Source of the DNA: Butyrivibrio sp. WCD3002
GTDB taxonomy: Bacteria > Bacillota > Clostridia > Lachnospirales > Lachnospiraceae
DNA: 64,000 bases
Direction: 5' to 3'
NCBI RefSeq assembly: GCF_000424265.1
Contig: NZ_AUJO01000001.1
Coordinates: forward strand, 682,001-746,000
In this document: positions 17,672 to 26,437 of the stretch, in pieces
Position numbering within the stretch: the stretch's first letter is position 1
Layout of the letters: each line of letters starts with the position of its first letter
The notes under the pieces: generated by a model
Database searches by the model: none
What the model saw: the letters and a program-made list of their open reading frames with translations, nothing else
What the model was told of the DNA's origin: nothing
Translations under genes and position numbers: made by a program

Positions 17672-18979
17672 TTATAATTCTTTATCTATTCTGCACTTGA
17701 TCTCATTCGCCTTAGCGTAAATCTCTTCGGGAGCTATTCCGATATTGTACTCACCCTTCTCATATCGAATAATTCCGCCGATCATTGTGAGAACAACATT
17801 TGAATTACTTCCGCTGTAAACGATGTTCTTGCAGATATTGTTTATGGGCTGCATATTGGGCTGATTAAGATCGATCATGATTATATCAGCCTTTTTGCCC
17901 TCTTCAAGAACGTCGCAGTCATTAAGACCCATTGCATGTGCACCGTTTACGGTTGCCATCTTAAGAACTTCCATGGCATCAATGCAGGAAGCATCGTTCT
18001 CTTTAAGTTTTCCAAGTCCTGTTACAAGGAACATCTCGCGGAACATATTGAGACAGTTGTTGCTGGCAGGTCCGTCTGTTCCTATAGCTACAGGTATGCC
18101 CCTCTTAAGATATTCATTTATAGGTGCGATTCCGCTGGCAAGCTTTGTGTTTGATCCGGGATTGGTAACCGCGAACATATTTCTTTTCTTGAGGATATCC
18201 ATATCCTTCTCATCTGTATGAACAAGGTGATATCCACCTCCGCCATATTCAAACATTGAAAGGCTGTCGAGGAACTGCAGCGGACTCATGCCATATCGCT
18301 CCTTGCACTCCTGTGTTTCAGGAGCAGTCTCTGAAATATGCGTATAAACAGGAGCTTTATACTTATGTGCAAGCTCTGCTATTTTTTCAAGCAATTCCTT
18401 TGAACAGGTGTATTCCGCATGGAATCCGATCATGTATGAATTATAAGGATCTCTTCCGTTAAGCTCGTTGTAGCATTTTTCCACTAGTTCAACCGACTGA
18501 CTGAAATTGTTTACAGCGCCAACCTGTACGCATCTCATTCCGGCATCTCTGCAGGCATCTGCTATAGATTCGGGAGTAAGGTACATATCAAATATTGATG
18601 TTATACCTCCATCAAGATATTCCAGAATTGCAAGCTGTGTAAGGTAATAGATATCCTCTGCAGTCATTTTGGCTTCCACAGGGAAAACCTGGTTATTTAG
18701 CCACTGTGCAAGAGGCAGATCATCTGCTCTTGAACGAAGCAGTGTCATTGCAGAGTGAGTGTGCGCATTTTTAAATCCGGGCATAAGGAGATTGCCCTTA
18801 CAGTCTATCTCTCTGTCAAATACAAGCATTGCGTCGGGGTGATCCTTGTAGTAACCCTCTATCTGAGACGTGTTGTCACAGTAGATGATCTTATCGTCAT
18901 TTGTCCAAATCTCACCTTCAAAAATGTCCTGTCCATCCTTCATGGAAAGGATTTTGGCATTGTAAAAACGGATTCTCAT
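17672..18979 (-). CDS. Amidohydrolase, MTA/SAH deaminase type
   Basis: Probably deaminates S-adenosylhomocysteine, methylthioadenosine or adenosine. The 435-residue protein is an AtzA/TrzN-type metal amidohydrolase: MPGFKNAHTHSAMTL (metal HxH), FHAEYTCS, THISETAPETQEC, the YHLVHTDEKD segment, and IGTDGPASNN with the metal Asp. A beta-sandwich domain is formed by both ends. Neighbouring purine nucleoside phosphorylase supports a purine or methylthioadenosine salvage role. The HVH-type position normally written AHC reads VHT here, a minor variation. Exact substrate is not certain. Confidence 0.88.
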   Translation of the reverse strand: MRIRFYNAKILSMKDGQDIFEGEIWTNDDKIIYCDNTSQIEGYYKDHPDAMLVFDREIDCKGNLLMPGFKNAHTHSAMTLLRSRADDLPLAQWLNNQVFPVEAKMTAEDIYYLTQLAILEYLDGGITSIFDMYLTPESIADACRDAGMRCVQVGAVNNFSQSVELVEKCYNELNGRDPYNSYMIGFHAEYTCSKELLEKIAELAHKYKAPVYTHISETAPETQECKERYGMSPLQFLDSLSMFEYGGGGYHLVHTDEKDMDILKKRNMFAVTNPGSNTKLASGIAPINEYLKRGIPVAIGTDGPASNNCLNMFREMFLVTGLGKLKENDASCIDAMEVLKMATVNGAHAMGLNDCDVLEEGKKADIIMIDLNQPNMQPINNICKNIVYSGSNSNVVLTMIGGIIRYEKGEYNIGIAPEEIYAKANEIKCRIDKEL

Positions 18980-19010
18980 TTTGCACCTCTTTTATGTTTT
19001 AGTTTTATGA

Positions 19011-19838
19011 TTAGAATTTCTTAATGCAGTCCGTAACAAGCTTTTCAAATAATTTACCTGACTTATCAGCGGCTTTCTGTACATCCTCATGAGAAAGCGG
19101 ATCGCCCATTCCTGCTGCAAGATTACTGATGCAGGAAATCGCACAGATCCTCATACCCATGTGATTACCGACAATAGCTTCTACTACTGTACTCATACCA
19201 ACAGCATCGACGCCGAGAGTTCTAAGAAGTCTGATCTCTGCAGGTGATTCAAATGAAGGACCGGTAAGCTGCGCATAAACACCTTCATGGAGATAAATCT
19301 TATCTTCGATCGCTGTGTCTTTTACAATCTTCATAAGGTCTTTATCATATACATTACTCATGTCCGGGAATCTTGTACCAAACTGATCCACATTGGGACC
19401 AATAAGCGGGTTCGGTGCAAAAACAGAAACATGATCTGTAAGGAGCATGAAGTCTCCTGCATTAAAGCTATAGTTGATACCACCTGATGCATTTGTAAGG
19501 AAAAGAATCTCTGCACCAAGCATTTTCATTACTCTTGTAGGAAGTACAACATCGCTAATATCATAGCCTTCGTAGTAGTGAACGCGACCCTTCATGCATA
19601 CTACAGGTGTCTCTCCCACATATCCGAAAATAAATCTTCCATCATGTCCGGGAACTGTAGAAATAGGGAATCCCGGAATCTCTGAGTAAGGAATCTCACA
19701 TTTTATATCAATCTGACTTGCATAATTTCCAAGGCCTGAGCCAAGTGTAAGAGCTACCTTCGGCTTAAAATCAGTAACCTTTCTTATTGCTTCTACGCAT
19801 CCATTTACCTTTTCAAAAACTTCTTTAGCTGTAGCCAT
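19011..19838 (-). CDS. punA: Purine nucleoside phosphorylase
   Basis: Phosphorolysis of inosine, guanosine and their deoxy forms. The 275-residue length and motifs are those of the trimeric PNP class: LTLGSGLGNYASQI (phosphate loop), STVPGHDGRFIFG, GRVHYYEGYD, LTNASGGINYSFNAGD, and VGMSTVVEAI near the base-binding site. Its ATG overlaps the stop of the serine hydrolase gene (TAATG), so it is co-translated. It stands directly before the deaminase gene, together covering nucleoside salvage. Confidence 0.94.
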   Translation of the reverse strand: MATAKEVFEKVNGCVEAIRKVTDFKPKVALTLGSGLGNYASQIDIKCEIPYSEIPGFPISTVPGHDGRFIFGYVGETPVVCMKGRVHYYEGYDISDVVLPTRVMKMLGAEILFLTNASGGINYSFNAGDFMLLTDHVSVFAPNPLIGPNVDQFGTRFPDMSNVYDKDLMKIVKDTAIEDKIYLHEGVYAQLTGPSFESPAEIRLLRTLGVDAVGMSTVVEAIVGNHMGMRICAISCISNLAAGMGDPLSHEDVQKAADKSGKLFEKLVTDCIKKF

Positions 19839-21853
19839 TAGTCATCCTCCGTTATCGCTTCATTTTCTGAACTGATACTATTTTCATCAGTGTTTATATC
19901 ATACCCCAAATCCTCTGAAATTCCCACAGCTTCACGTAATTTGCCATGGAGCTTTGGCCTTACGGTATCGCGAATTGCCAGGGTCAGGGCATCAATAGCA
20001 CCGTAATCATTGATAAAGCTCACAAAAATACCGGTTATTCCCCTTATCTGCTCAAGGCTTCCAAACTGATCTAGAATTCCAAAGAGCATTCCGCTGCCCG
20101 GGATCTCATCAAACCTTATGCCGATATTTTCAGGCGGCGAAGGTCTGTTTTTATCAAAGCATATACCATGCTGAAGGGGTTCTCTTTTTCCAAAGTAAAT
20201 ATTCATGACTCTCGTGGTAGAGTCTTCAACAAAATAAAACTCATTCCTAAGAACCGGCCTGTTGTACTCATCTGTAGAGAACTCTGAAATAACTGACAGC
20301 CTGTAGCTTTCACCATGCTCATCAATATCTGTATATGAAGGGTTCTCTCTTGTACAGCATTTAAGCTTTATCTCGTTTTCACCTTCCTTGATTATCATGT
20401 AAAAGGCGTCGCTATGGTCGTCATATTCAAAGCCAATGCTTGAAATTCCATCGGTATAATTGTTATGCATAACCTGCATGAGAAGAGGCATAAGTCCAAC
20501 ACCCTTATCATCCATATCATAGACGCAACCGTTCAAACACTTTTTAAGAATCCTTTCAAAGCTCTGAGTGCTATCGCACAATGCGGCCTTTTCTTTTTGC
20601 AGCGGTACACTTCTGTAATGTCTTTTCGTGCCCCCTTTGGTCATAACAAGTCTTTTGTTATGGAAGCCGTGATTATAGATTAAAGTGTTTTTATTCTTTC
20701 TGCCCTCCGCTTTATCTATGAAATCTTTTAGCTTTTTCTGGGCTTCATGCACATTATCGTCAGCTTCAAGTGCTGTTTCCGAAACAGATATCTGCGCCAT
20801 CTCTCCTCGTATGATTCTGGACATATTTCCGGCCTGGAAGAGATCGTCATTTCCTGCATTTGTAACGATAATCATGTTAAGGTCGGGATAACAGTAAACA
20901 TTTTGTCCCAGCATTCCATTGAAGGTATAAGCCCCTTCTCTGTCTGCATTTGTCCACAACTGGAAGCCGTATCCCGGAGATGATTCATTTCTTGTCTCAA
21001 CCTGGGGCTTTGTAGCTTCAATCACCCATTCCTCAGGCAATATCTGCTTACCGTCATACATTCCCTTGTTAAGGTACAGGATTCCAAGTTTAGCCATATC
21101 CTCTATGCGCATAAACATGCCCCAGCCGCCTTTCGTGATATTCTGAGGACAGGTCTCCCAAAATACTCTCTTTATCCCGAGAGGCTCGAAAAGTCTTGGT
21201 TTTAAATATTCAAGCATACTTTCGCCTGTTATCTCAGTTACTATGGCTGAAAGCATATATGAGTTCATGGAATTATATTCAAAGACTGAACCCGGCGCAT
21301 TTTTCTGCTGAGCCTCCAGGAAAAGCTTTCTCCAGTCATTTCCCGAAATTGCTCCGGATTCATTAAAAGAAACACCGCTTGTCATTGTCAGCAGGTGCCT
21401 TACAGTCATCCCGTTTGAAAACACAAGTTGTAGCGGATTTTTTCTGCTACTGAAAATATCCGCTACCTTATCATCTAATTTAAGTTTTCCCTCTGTAACC
21501 AGGAAGCCTATAGCCATCCCTGTCACACTTTTGCACATTGAATGTGTTACATGCCACACATCTCTTTCAAAAGGCGCTGCGCAAAACTCGCCTATAACAT
21601 GCCCATTTCTGATTGCCATCACCTTGTGAATGTGACAGCTGTTATTACTATAGAGCTTTTCAAATAAACCAAGAAGAAAAGCAGAATCTACACCCATCTC
21701 TTCGGGCGTACACCTTGGGAGTTTTGTCTCCCCTTCATTATCCTCCGGAAAAAGAGGTTTCTGCGGGGAGTACTCAACATTACTGATCTCCCCTGTTTTA
21801 TGACCTATAAGCTTCATCAAAAGCTTTAATATGTCACGTTCCTGCTTTGCCAT
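19838..21853 (-). CDS. Serine hydrolase of the class C beta-lactamase family with a long C-terminal extension
   Basis: A 671-residue protein with no signal peptide, so probably cytoplasmic, unlike most relatives. Residues 40-365 form the penicillin-binding/esterase fold: SMCK with Ser105 and Lys108, then EYNSMNSYML supplying the Tyr, and GMFMRIEDMAKLG. The remaining 300 residues contain two beta-rich stretches that I do not recognise. Activity could be esterase or peptidase; no substrate is visible. It is the first gene of an operon with purine salvage genes and overlaps punA by one base. Confidence 0.82.
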   Translation of the reverse strand: MAKQERDILKLLMKLIGHKTGEISNVEYSPQKPLFPEDNEGETKLPRCTPEEMGVDSAFLLGLFEKLYSNNSCHIHKVMAIRNGHVIGEFCAAPFERDVWHVTHSMCKSVTGMAIGFLVTEGKLKLDDKVADIFSSRKNPLQLVFSNGMTVRHLLTMTSGVSFNESGAISGNDWRKLFLEAQQKNAPGSVFEYNSMNSYMLSAIVTEITGESMLEYLKPRLFEPLGIKRVFWETCPQNITKGGWGMFMRIEDMAKLGILYLNKGMYDGKQILPEEWVIEATKPQVETRNESSPGYGFQLWTNADREGAYTFNGMLGQNVYCYPDLNMIIVTNAGNDDLFQAGNMSRIIRGEMAQISVSETALEADDNVHEAQKKLKDFIDKAEGRKNKNTLIYNHGFHNKRLVMTKGGTKRHYRSVPLQKEKAALCDSTQSFERILKKCLNGCVYDMDDKGVGLMPLLMQVMHNNYTDGISSIGFEYDDHSDAFYMIIKEGENEIKLKCCTRENPSYTDIDEHGESYRLSVISEFSTDEYNRPVLRNEFYFVEDSTTRVMNIYFGKREPLQHGICFDKNRPSPPENIGIRFDEIPGSGMLFGILDQFGSLEQIRGITGIFVSFINDYGAIDALTLAIRDTVRPKLHGKLREAVGISEDLGYDINTDENSISSENEAITEDD

Positions 21854-21940
21854 TTCATCAGACTCCTATCCCATTTAGTCCCGCAGGAAATGAGTCAGTA
21901 AAGCTATTTGATTCATTTTCTTTGTAACACCTGCGAGCTT

Positions 21941-23821
21941 TTAGTCCTCCAGGGCTCTCATGGAATTAAGAATGGCAATTACCGCAACACCTACATCACC
22001 AAATACCGCAAGCCACATGGTTGCAATTCCAAGCGCTCCGAGAACAAGAATCAGTAGTTTTACAAAAAGGGCGAAAACGATATTCTGCTTAACTATTCTG
22101 AGAGTCTTTCTGGCAATTCTTATTACATCGGATATTTTCCTGATATCGTCATCCATAAGAACTATGTCAGCTGCTTCGATGGCTGCATCGGATCCAAGGG
22201 AACCCATTGCTATACCAACATCTGCTCTCATCAAAACAGGCGCATCATTTATTCCGTCTCCAACAAATGCAACCTTATTGGATGCATTATTTAAAAGTTC
22301 CTCAACCCTTTCTACCTTATCAGCGGGCAAAAGCTCGTAATATACATTATCAATACCAATTTCTGATGCAACACTCTCTGCAGTCTTTTTGCTATCGCCT
22401 GTGAGCATTACAACTCTTGATACTCCTGATGCCTTAACATCTGAAATAGCTTTCGCCGCACCTTCTTTTATTGTATCAGATATTATTATGCATCCAAGAT
22501 ATTTTTTATCTTTGGCAATATATACTATGGTTCCGGGCTCAGTTGTTTCCTTTGCCTCTATGCCATTTTCCTTCATCAGCTTGTAGTTACCTGCAAAATA
22601 CTCATCGCCTTCATATTTTGCGCTGATGCCAAGTCCTGCGTGTTCCTTAACATCAGTAACCTTTGTAAGATCGGGCTTTGCTGAGAATTTCTCTTCATAA
22701 GCATCCTGAATTGACTTTGCTATAGGATGATTGGAAAAGCCCTCAAGATGAGCTGCCGTCTTAAGAAGCTGATTCTGATCTATGTTCGCAGACTCTTCGG
22801 CACTTATTGTCTTTACCTTGAATTCACCCTTTGTGATAGTTCCTGTTTTATCCATTACCAGTGTATTTACGTTGGCAATGGCTTCAAGGTAGTTACTTCC
22901 CTTAACTAGAATACCCTTCTTGGAGCTTGCACCGATTCCTCCAAAGAATCCAAGAGGAACTGAAATAACCAGTGCGCAGGGGCAGGATACTATAAGGAAG
23001 ATACATGCTCTTTTTATAGAATCCGAAAAAGGCATAAGACCAAGTAGCGGAGGGATAATTGCAAGAAGCACCGCACCTACTGTTACAACAGGTGTGTAAT
23101 ATCTTGCAAATCTCGTGATGAAATTCTCCATCCTGGATTTCTTGTTGCTGGCATTCTCAACAAGCTCAAGGATCTTAGCAACTGTTGAATCCTCGTACTT
23201 CTTTGTGGTCTTAATTCTAAGAACGCTGTCTTTATTTACACAGCCGCTGATAATGTCCGCGCCTTCGGAAATTCTTCTTGGAACAGATTCACCGGTTATA
23301 GAGGAGGTATCTATGAAAGAATCACCTTCAACAACTATTCCGTCAACAGGAATCTTTTCGCCGGGCTTTATAACAAGGATGCTCCCAATCTCTACTTCAG
23401 AAGGATCAACCTCTTCGATCTCTCCTGACTCTTTTTCAAGATTTGCATATTCAGGTGCGATACTCATCATATCAGCGATGGATTTTCTGGATTTTCCTAC
23501 AGCATAGCTCTGGAAAAGCTCTCCGATCTGATAGAACAGCATAACTGCTACAGCTTCTGAATATTCGCCTATTCCAAAAGCACCGAAAGTTGCTATCATC
23601 ATAAGGAAGTTTTCGTCAAAAACCTGTCCGTGAGATATATTTATCGCTGCTTTTCTAAGGACATCGTATCCAATTACCAGATAAGGAATCAGAAAAATAA
23701 CAAATACCGCTATCTTCGGTAATCCCTCCATAAGTCCTGTGTGCTCACATACTAGTAGTATGGCAAACACAATAAGTACAGCAATTATTCTGTTTCTGGT
23801 TTTTTTCATCTTCTTAGTCAT
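21941..23821 (-). CDS. Zn/Cd-type P1B efflux ATPase
   Basis: Pumps divalent soft metals out across the membrane. The 626-residue protein has TGES at 176-179, the metal-site CPC at 280-282, the phosphorylated Asp in DKTGT at 324-328, and a GDGINDAP hinge. The final helix contains FGDVGVAVIAILNSMRA, whose Asp is characteristic of Zn/Cd/Pb pumps and absent in copper pumps. There is no N-terminal HMA domain; one is encoded separately just upstream. The ArsR/SmtB gene is the likely regulator. It is close to ZosA/CadA, but the metal cannot be fixed from sequence. Confidence 0.93.
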   Translation of the reverse strand: MTKKMKKTRNRIIAVLIVFAILLVCEHTGLMEGLPKIAVFVIFLIPYLVIGYDVLRKAAINISHGQVFDENFLMMIATFGAFGIGEYSEAVAVMLFYQIGELFQSYAVGKSRKSIADMMSIAPEYANLEKESGEIEEVDPSEVEIGSILVIKPGEKIPVDGIVVEGDSFIDTSSITGESVPRRISEGADIISGCVNKDSVLRIKTTKKYEDSTVAKILELVENASNKKSRMENFITRFARYYTPVVTVGAVLLAIIPPLLGLMPFSDSIKRACIFLIVSCPCALVISVPLGFFGGIGASSKKGILVKGSNYLEAIANVNTLVMDKTGTITKGEFKVKTISAEESANIDQNQLLKTAAHLEGFSNHPIAKSIQDAYEEKFSAKPDLTKVTDVKEHAGLGISAKYEGDEYFAGNYKLMKENGIEAKETTEPGTIVYIAKDKKYLGCIIISDTIKEGAAKAISDVKASGVSRVVMLTGDSKKTAESVASEIGIDNVYYELLPADKVERVEELLNNASNKVAFVGDGINDAPVLMRADVGIAMGSLGSDAAIEAADIVLMDDDIRKISDVIRIARKTLRIVKQNIVFALFVKLLILVLGALGIATMWLAVFGDVGVAVIAILNSMRALED

Positions 23822-23861
23822 AACATATCTCCGGTCCTGCGTTTCTATCTTCTAAACATTG

Positions 23862-23907
23862 GAATATCTATCGTTTTAGCCCTAATTGCCTGCTTCAATA
23901 GATATTC
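23862..23907 (-). other. Inverted repeat between the HMA gene and the ATPase gene
   Basis: GAATATCTAT (23862-23871) pairs perfectly with ATAGATATTC (23898-23907) around a 26-base loop. There is no T run, so it is unlikely to be a terminator. It may be an mRNA processing or stability element. Confidence 0.4.
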
Positions 23908-23921
23908 GGTTATAACCATCC

Positions 23922-24137
23922 TTAGATCTCAATTTCGCAATCAGGCTCAACCTTCTTGCAGGCCTTAACAGCGTCCTTAAGAACCTTGTCATAAACATCA
24001 TCGGCAGCTTCAAGTGTAAGCTTCTGAGTCATGAAATTTACTCTTGCATCCACAACACCCTCAAGCTTCTTGATGGCATCCTCCATCTTTGCTGCACAGT
24101 TAGCACAATCAACTTCACATTTGTAGGTCTTTTTCAT
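23922..24137 (-). CDS. Stand-alone HMA metal-binding protein
   Basis: A 71-residue heavy-metal-associated domain with ferredoxin-like fold. The site is DCANCAAKME with Cys11 and Cys14. The remainder fits the family: VVDARVNFMTQKLTLEA is the second strand pair. It is probably a metal donor or sensor for the ATPase encoded next, which lacks such a domain. It lies 98 bases below the ArsR/SmtB gene, in the same likely operon. Relatives are often named CopZ, but the neighbouring pump argues for Zn or Cd. Confidence 0.9.
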   Translation of the reverse strand: MKKTYKCEVDCANCAAKMEDAIKKLEGVVDARVNFMTQKLTLEAADDVYDKVLKDAVKACKKVEPDCEIEI

Positions 24138-24235
24138 AGTTTTTATCTCCTTCTTGGCTTAAATATTTTTCCGGATTTAATATCCGATTATTAACTGATT
24201 CATTTATAATTAGGGTTTGGTAAGTATTAGATAAC

Positions 24236-24553
24236 TCATCCTTCTTCGATATGTTCACGTCCCATGGCGATTATTGTTCTTACATGCTCATCTGCCAGGG
24301 AGTAATACATCTGCTTTCCATCACGTCTGCTCTTTATCAGCTTGTTTACCTTAAGAATCTTTAGCTGATGAGATACTGCCGACTGGGTCATCTGAAGCTT
24401 TTCTGCCAGATCATTTACACAAAACTCATCTGCAAAAAGTGCAAACAATATTTTTATTCTGGTGGAATCTCCGAAAACCTTAAACAGCTCAGCGAGATCG
24501 TACATTTCTTCCTCATTTGGAAGCTCTTCGAATTTGCAACTGTAGTGTTCCAT
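24236..24553 (-). CDS. ArsR/SmtB-family metal-responsive repressor
   Basis: A 105-residue winged-helix repressor that leaves DNA when it binds metal. LAEKLQMTQSAVSHQLKILK is the recognition region. The alpha-5 zinc site is complete: DEHVRTIIAMGREHIEE has D-x-H and H-x-x-E spaced as in SmtB/ZiaR/CzrA. A CxC or alpha-3N type Cys pair typical of CadC or ArsR is not evident, so Zn is the likeliest inducer. AAGGAGG precedes the ATG at 24553. A 24-base palindrome upstream is the expected operator. Confidence 0.93.
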   Translation of the reverse strand: MEHYSCKFEELPNEEEMYDLAELFKVFGDSTRIKILFALFADEFCVNDLAEKLQMTQSAVSHQLKILKVNKLIKSRRDGKQMYYSLADEHVRTIIAMGREHIEEG

Positions 24554-24656
24554 TGGTCCTCCTTACTCTTTACAAATCATCAGCACAAACTGTCATTTTT
24601 TCAAATTACTTATGTTATGTTGTGTTTAATTTCAAGTATGATTATGTTTTATATTT

Positions 24657-24680
24657 ACATATGAATATTTGTTCATATGT
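24657..24680. promoter_or_regulatory. ArsR/SmtB-type operator
   Basis: CATATGAA and TTCATATG (24658-24665 and 24672-24679) form a perfect inverted repeat with a six-base centre, close to the SmtB/ZiaR consensus half-site. It lies just past the -10 element and covers the expected transcription start. Confidence 0.75.
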
Positions 24681-24688
24681 ATGATTAT

Positions 24689-24717
24689 AAATTACTACTC
24701 TTTATTCCTTATGTCAA
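24689..24717 (-). promoter_or_regulatory. Promoter of the metal-efflux operon
   Basis: A perfect TTGACA (24712-24717), 17-base spacer and TAATTT (24689-24694) on the minus strand. A TATAAT further down is spaced too far for a standard promoter. Confidence 0.6.
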
Positions 24718-24931
24718 CATTTTATTGAGTTTTCATTGAGAATTTTAATGAATATTATGTTAATAAATCACTTCTTTTGATCAGAAGCAAGAATATCCCG
24801 CAAGAATCCAATAATATTCCCGTTTTTCTGAAGAAAGCAGGAATCTATTAATATTTAAATAAGATATTGCTCGATCATACTCTTTATGGTGGCTGAACTT
24901 ATCGGATGCTGCGATGTCTCGAATGTCATTA

Positions 24932-25230
24932 TCATATTTTTCCCTTGAAAATACCCGGTCTTACGTTACCCAACAACTTGATTTTGGTTAGATATTCATA
25001 TCGATATGGAATGTTCATTTTTTCCAATGTGTTTGCAATCATCAATTCTGATTTTGATCTGACCCGAATGCATTATCAGAGTAAAATTCAGCACTGCCCT
25101 CTTCAAATCCCATAGGTTCATGCCCAACATTTTTCCACTTTTCAATAAATGTCTCTCTAGGCTCTATTATAGGAACAATCAATTCTTTTCTTGGCTTCTT
25201 CCACGTTAGAGAGGCCCAGAATCCTAACAT
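24932..25230 (-). pseudogene. Relics of one or two accessory genes
   Basis: Two short frames overlap as TGATG. The upper one (25042-25230) encodes 62 residues including RKELIVPIIEPRETFIEKWK. The lower one (24932-25042) encodes 36 residues, MIANTLEKMNIPYRYEYLTK followed by IKLLGNVRPGIFKGKI. The lower frame resembles the N-terminus of proteins with a YRYE...PDF stretch, possibly nuclease-like, but breaks off. Neither has a good ribosome site. I infer decayed genes and do not assign a function. Confidence 0.35.
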
Positions 25231-25246
25231 TCTAACGGGGATACAT

Positions 25247-25495
25247 AGCTATTTTCCGCTAAGCCCACGTTTTATGGACCTTTTAGGAAATGCACAAGAC
25301 ATTTCAGGAATTATGCAAGATAAAAACGTTTGGTAATTTGTTGGCTTGTTAAATAAAAAAGGAATCTACGACGAAGAAAACTATTTATGCCGTATTGATA
25401 TGTCTTTAAAAAGAATCCTGATCAGAAATTCGACAATTACTATAATATATAGATGTGCTTTTGTCAATATTAAAGTAAATTGTGATGTCATGTAA
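25247..25495 (+). pseudogene. Relic reading frame with an internal stop
   Basis: One frame can be read for 82 codons before its terminal stop, broken by a single TAA after DISGIMQDKNVW. It continues as FVGLLNKKGIYDEENYLC and RIDMSLKRILIRN. The composition is protein-like, and a terminator lies downstream at 25652. There is no start codon with a ribosome site. It looks like a fragment of a decayed accessory gene; the family is unknown to me. Confidence 0.35.
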
Positions 25496-25547
25496 AAATC
25501 ATAGATATTTTCAGAATAATATTGCCCCTGCGTTTCGGAAACAATAA

Positions 25548-25572
25548 AATAGGTATTTATGGAGTGATACTG
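25548..25572 (+). repeat. Left copy of a 25-bp direct repeat
   Basis: This stretch matches 29426-29450 at 23 of 25 positions (core TATTTATG[G/A]AGTGATACTG). Weaker similarity runs on for about 25 bases. The copies bracket the toxin-antitoxin pair, the surface protein gene and the IS256 remnant. Confidence 0.6.
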
Positions 25573-25651
25573 CCTCGGCGTATACCAAAAAGAATGAGAC
25601 TTTGAAATTTATTCTGTAAATAAGGAAATCCTAGGATAATTAAGGTTCATG

Positions 25652-25685
25652 AAGGATGTGGTCAGATTGGCTACATCCTTTTTTG
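25652..25685 (+). terminator. Terminator without an intact gene upstream
   Basis: AAGGATGT pairs with ACATCCTT (25652-25659 with 25673-25680), followed by TTTTTT on the plus strand. It probably once ended the decayed gene to its left. Confidence 0.6.
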
Positions 25686-25727
25686 AATATACAGTCTGCT
25701 ATCTTATATGTCAATGATTTTCTTATA

Positions 25728-25756
25728 TTGTTTTGTGGCTATACTTGGTATATAAT
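25728..25756 (+). promoter_or_regulatory. Promoter of the toxin-antitoxin operon
   Basis: TTGTTT (25728-25733), 17-base spacer, perfect TATAAT (25751-25756). The antitoxin ribosome site starts about ten bases later, so the leader is very short. Confidence 0.6.
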
Positions 25757-25780
25757 TTAGTCACAAAGGAGGTGCACGTT

Positions 25781-26038
25781 ATGCAGATAGTTCCAATGAG
25801 AGATTTAAAAAACACTGTAGAAATAGAACGCAGATGTGCTGAATCAAATGAGCCTGTCTTTGTTACCAAAAATGGATATGGCCGGCTTGTTGTGATGGAT
25901 ATAGATTATTATGAACGTACTATGAGAAAGATTGATGAGGCTTCTCTTGTCAACAGGGGTATTTCAGACTACGTGAACGGCCGGACTGTCGATGGAAGGA
26001 AATCTTTGAAGAAGCTGAGGGAAAAACATGGTCTTTGA
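25781..26038 (+). CDS. Phd/YefM-family antitoxin
   Basis: The 85-residue protein has the family N-terminus MQIVPMRDLKNTVEIERRC, then EPVFVTKNGYGRLVVMDID, the antitoxin dimer and DNA-binding fold; the C-terminal 30 residues are charged and would wrap the toxin. The ATG at 25781 follows AAAGGAGGTG; a longer frame starting at 25733 lies inside the promoter. Its end overlaps the toxin gene by 11 bases. Antitoxins of this type repress their own promoter. Confidence 0.9.
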   Translation: MQIVPMRDLKNTVEIERRCAESNEPVFVTKNGYGRLVVMDIDYYERTMRKIDEASLVNRGISDYVNGRTVDGRKSLKKLREKHGL

Positions 26039-26357
26039 AGGATATGATTACGATTTTACCGAAATTGCAGAAGCTGATATCGATGAGACCCTTTCGTATA
26101 TCGAAGATGATTTAGCTAATCCAGATGCAGCGGCTGCATTTGCAGATACTCTTGAAGATAAGCTTGAAGAAATATGCAAGAATCCCAAAACAGGGAGACC
26201 TGTCGAGAATCCTTTTTTGAAGCGTGATGATGTCCGTAGATTCCTTGTTGATAACTACATTGCCTACTACATTATTGACGATGAAAATGCAAGGGTTGTC
26301 GTTCTTAGAGTGGTTTATGGTAAACGTGATCAGAATAAGATTTTGAAGAATTTATGA
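26028..26357 (+). CDS. ParE/RelE-superfamily toxin
   Basis: The 109-residue protein has the fold's landmarks: TEIAEADIDETLSYIEDDLA (helical pair), LEEICKNPKTGRPV, VRRFLVDNYIAYYIIDDENA, and VVVLRVVYGKRDQNKIL with the basic C-terminal strand. The Pro-rich turn and RRFLVDNY favour ParE/RelE type II toxins. Whether it cuts mRNA or poisons gyrase cannot be read from the sequence. It overlaps the antitoxin gene by 11 bases, the normal arrangement, and is followed by a strong terminator. Confidence 0.88.
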   Translation: MVFEGYDYDFTEIAEADIDETLSYIEDDLANPDAAAAFADTLEDKLEEICKNPKTGRPVENPFLKRDDVRRFLVDNYIAYYIIDDENARVVVLRVVYGKRDQNKILKNL

Positions 26358-26393
26358 CACCACAGTCCTTGCTATATAGCACATAATATATCT

Positions 26394-26431
26394 AAAAATC
26401 GGAGATGCTCATATTGAACACCTCCGATTTT
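26394..26431. terminator. Bidirectional terminator between the toxin and surface protein genes
   Basis: AAAATCGGAG (26395-26404) pairs with CTCCGATTTT (26422-26431) and has A/T-rich arms. It serves both the toxin gene and the convergent surface-protein gene. Confidence 0.8.
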
Positions 26432-26437
26432 ACCGTT

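Noticed and set aside
21891..21934. Hairpin between the serine hydrolase and the P1B ATPase genes
   Set aside because: The stem is broken and has no T run, so it was not recorded as a terminator.
24685..24717. TATAAT as the -10 of the metal-efflux promoter
   Set aside because: It would be about 22 bases from TTGACA, too far for a standard promoter; TAATTT at 17 bases fits better.
25733..25780. Longer antitoxin start at 25733
   Set aside because: It lies within the promoter and has no ribosome site; ATG at 25781 follows AAAGGAGGTG.
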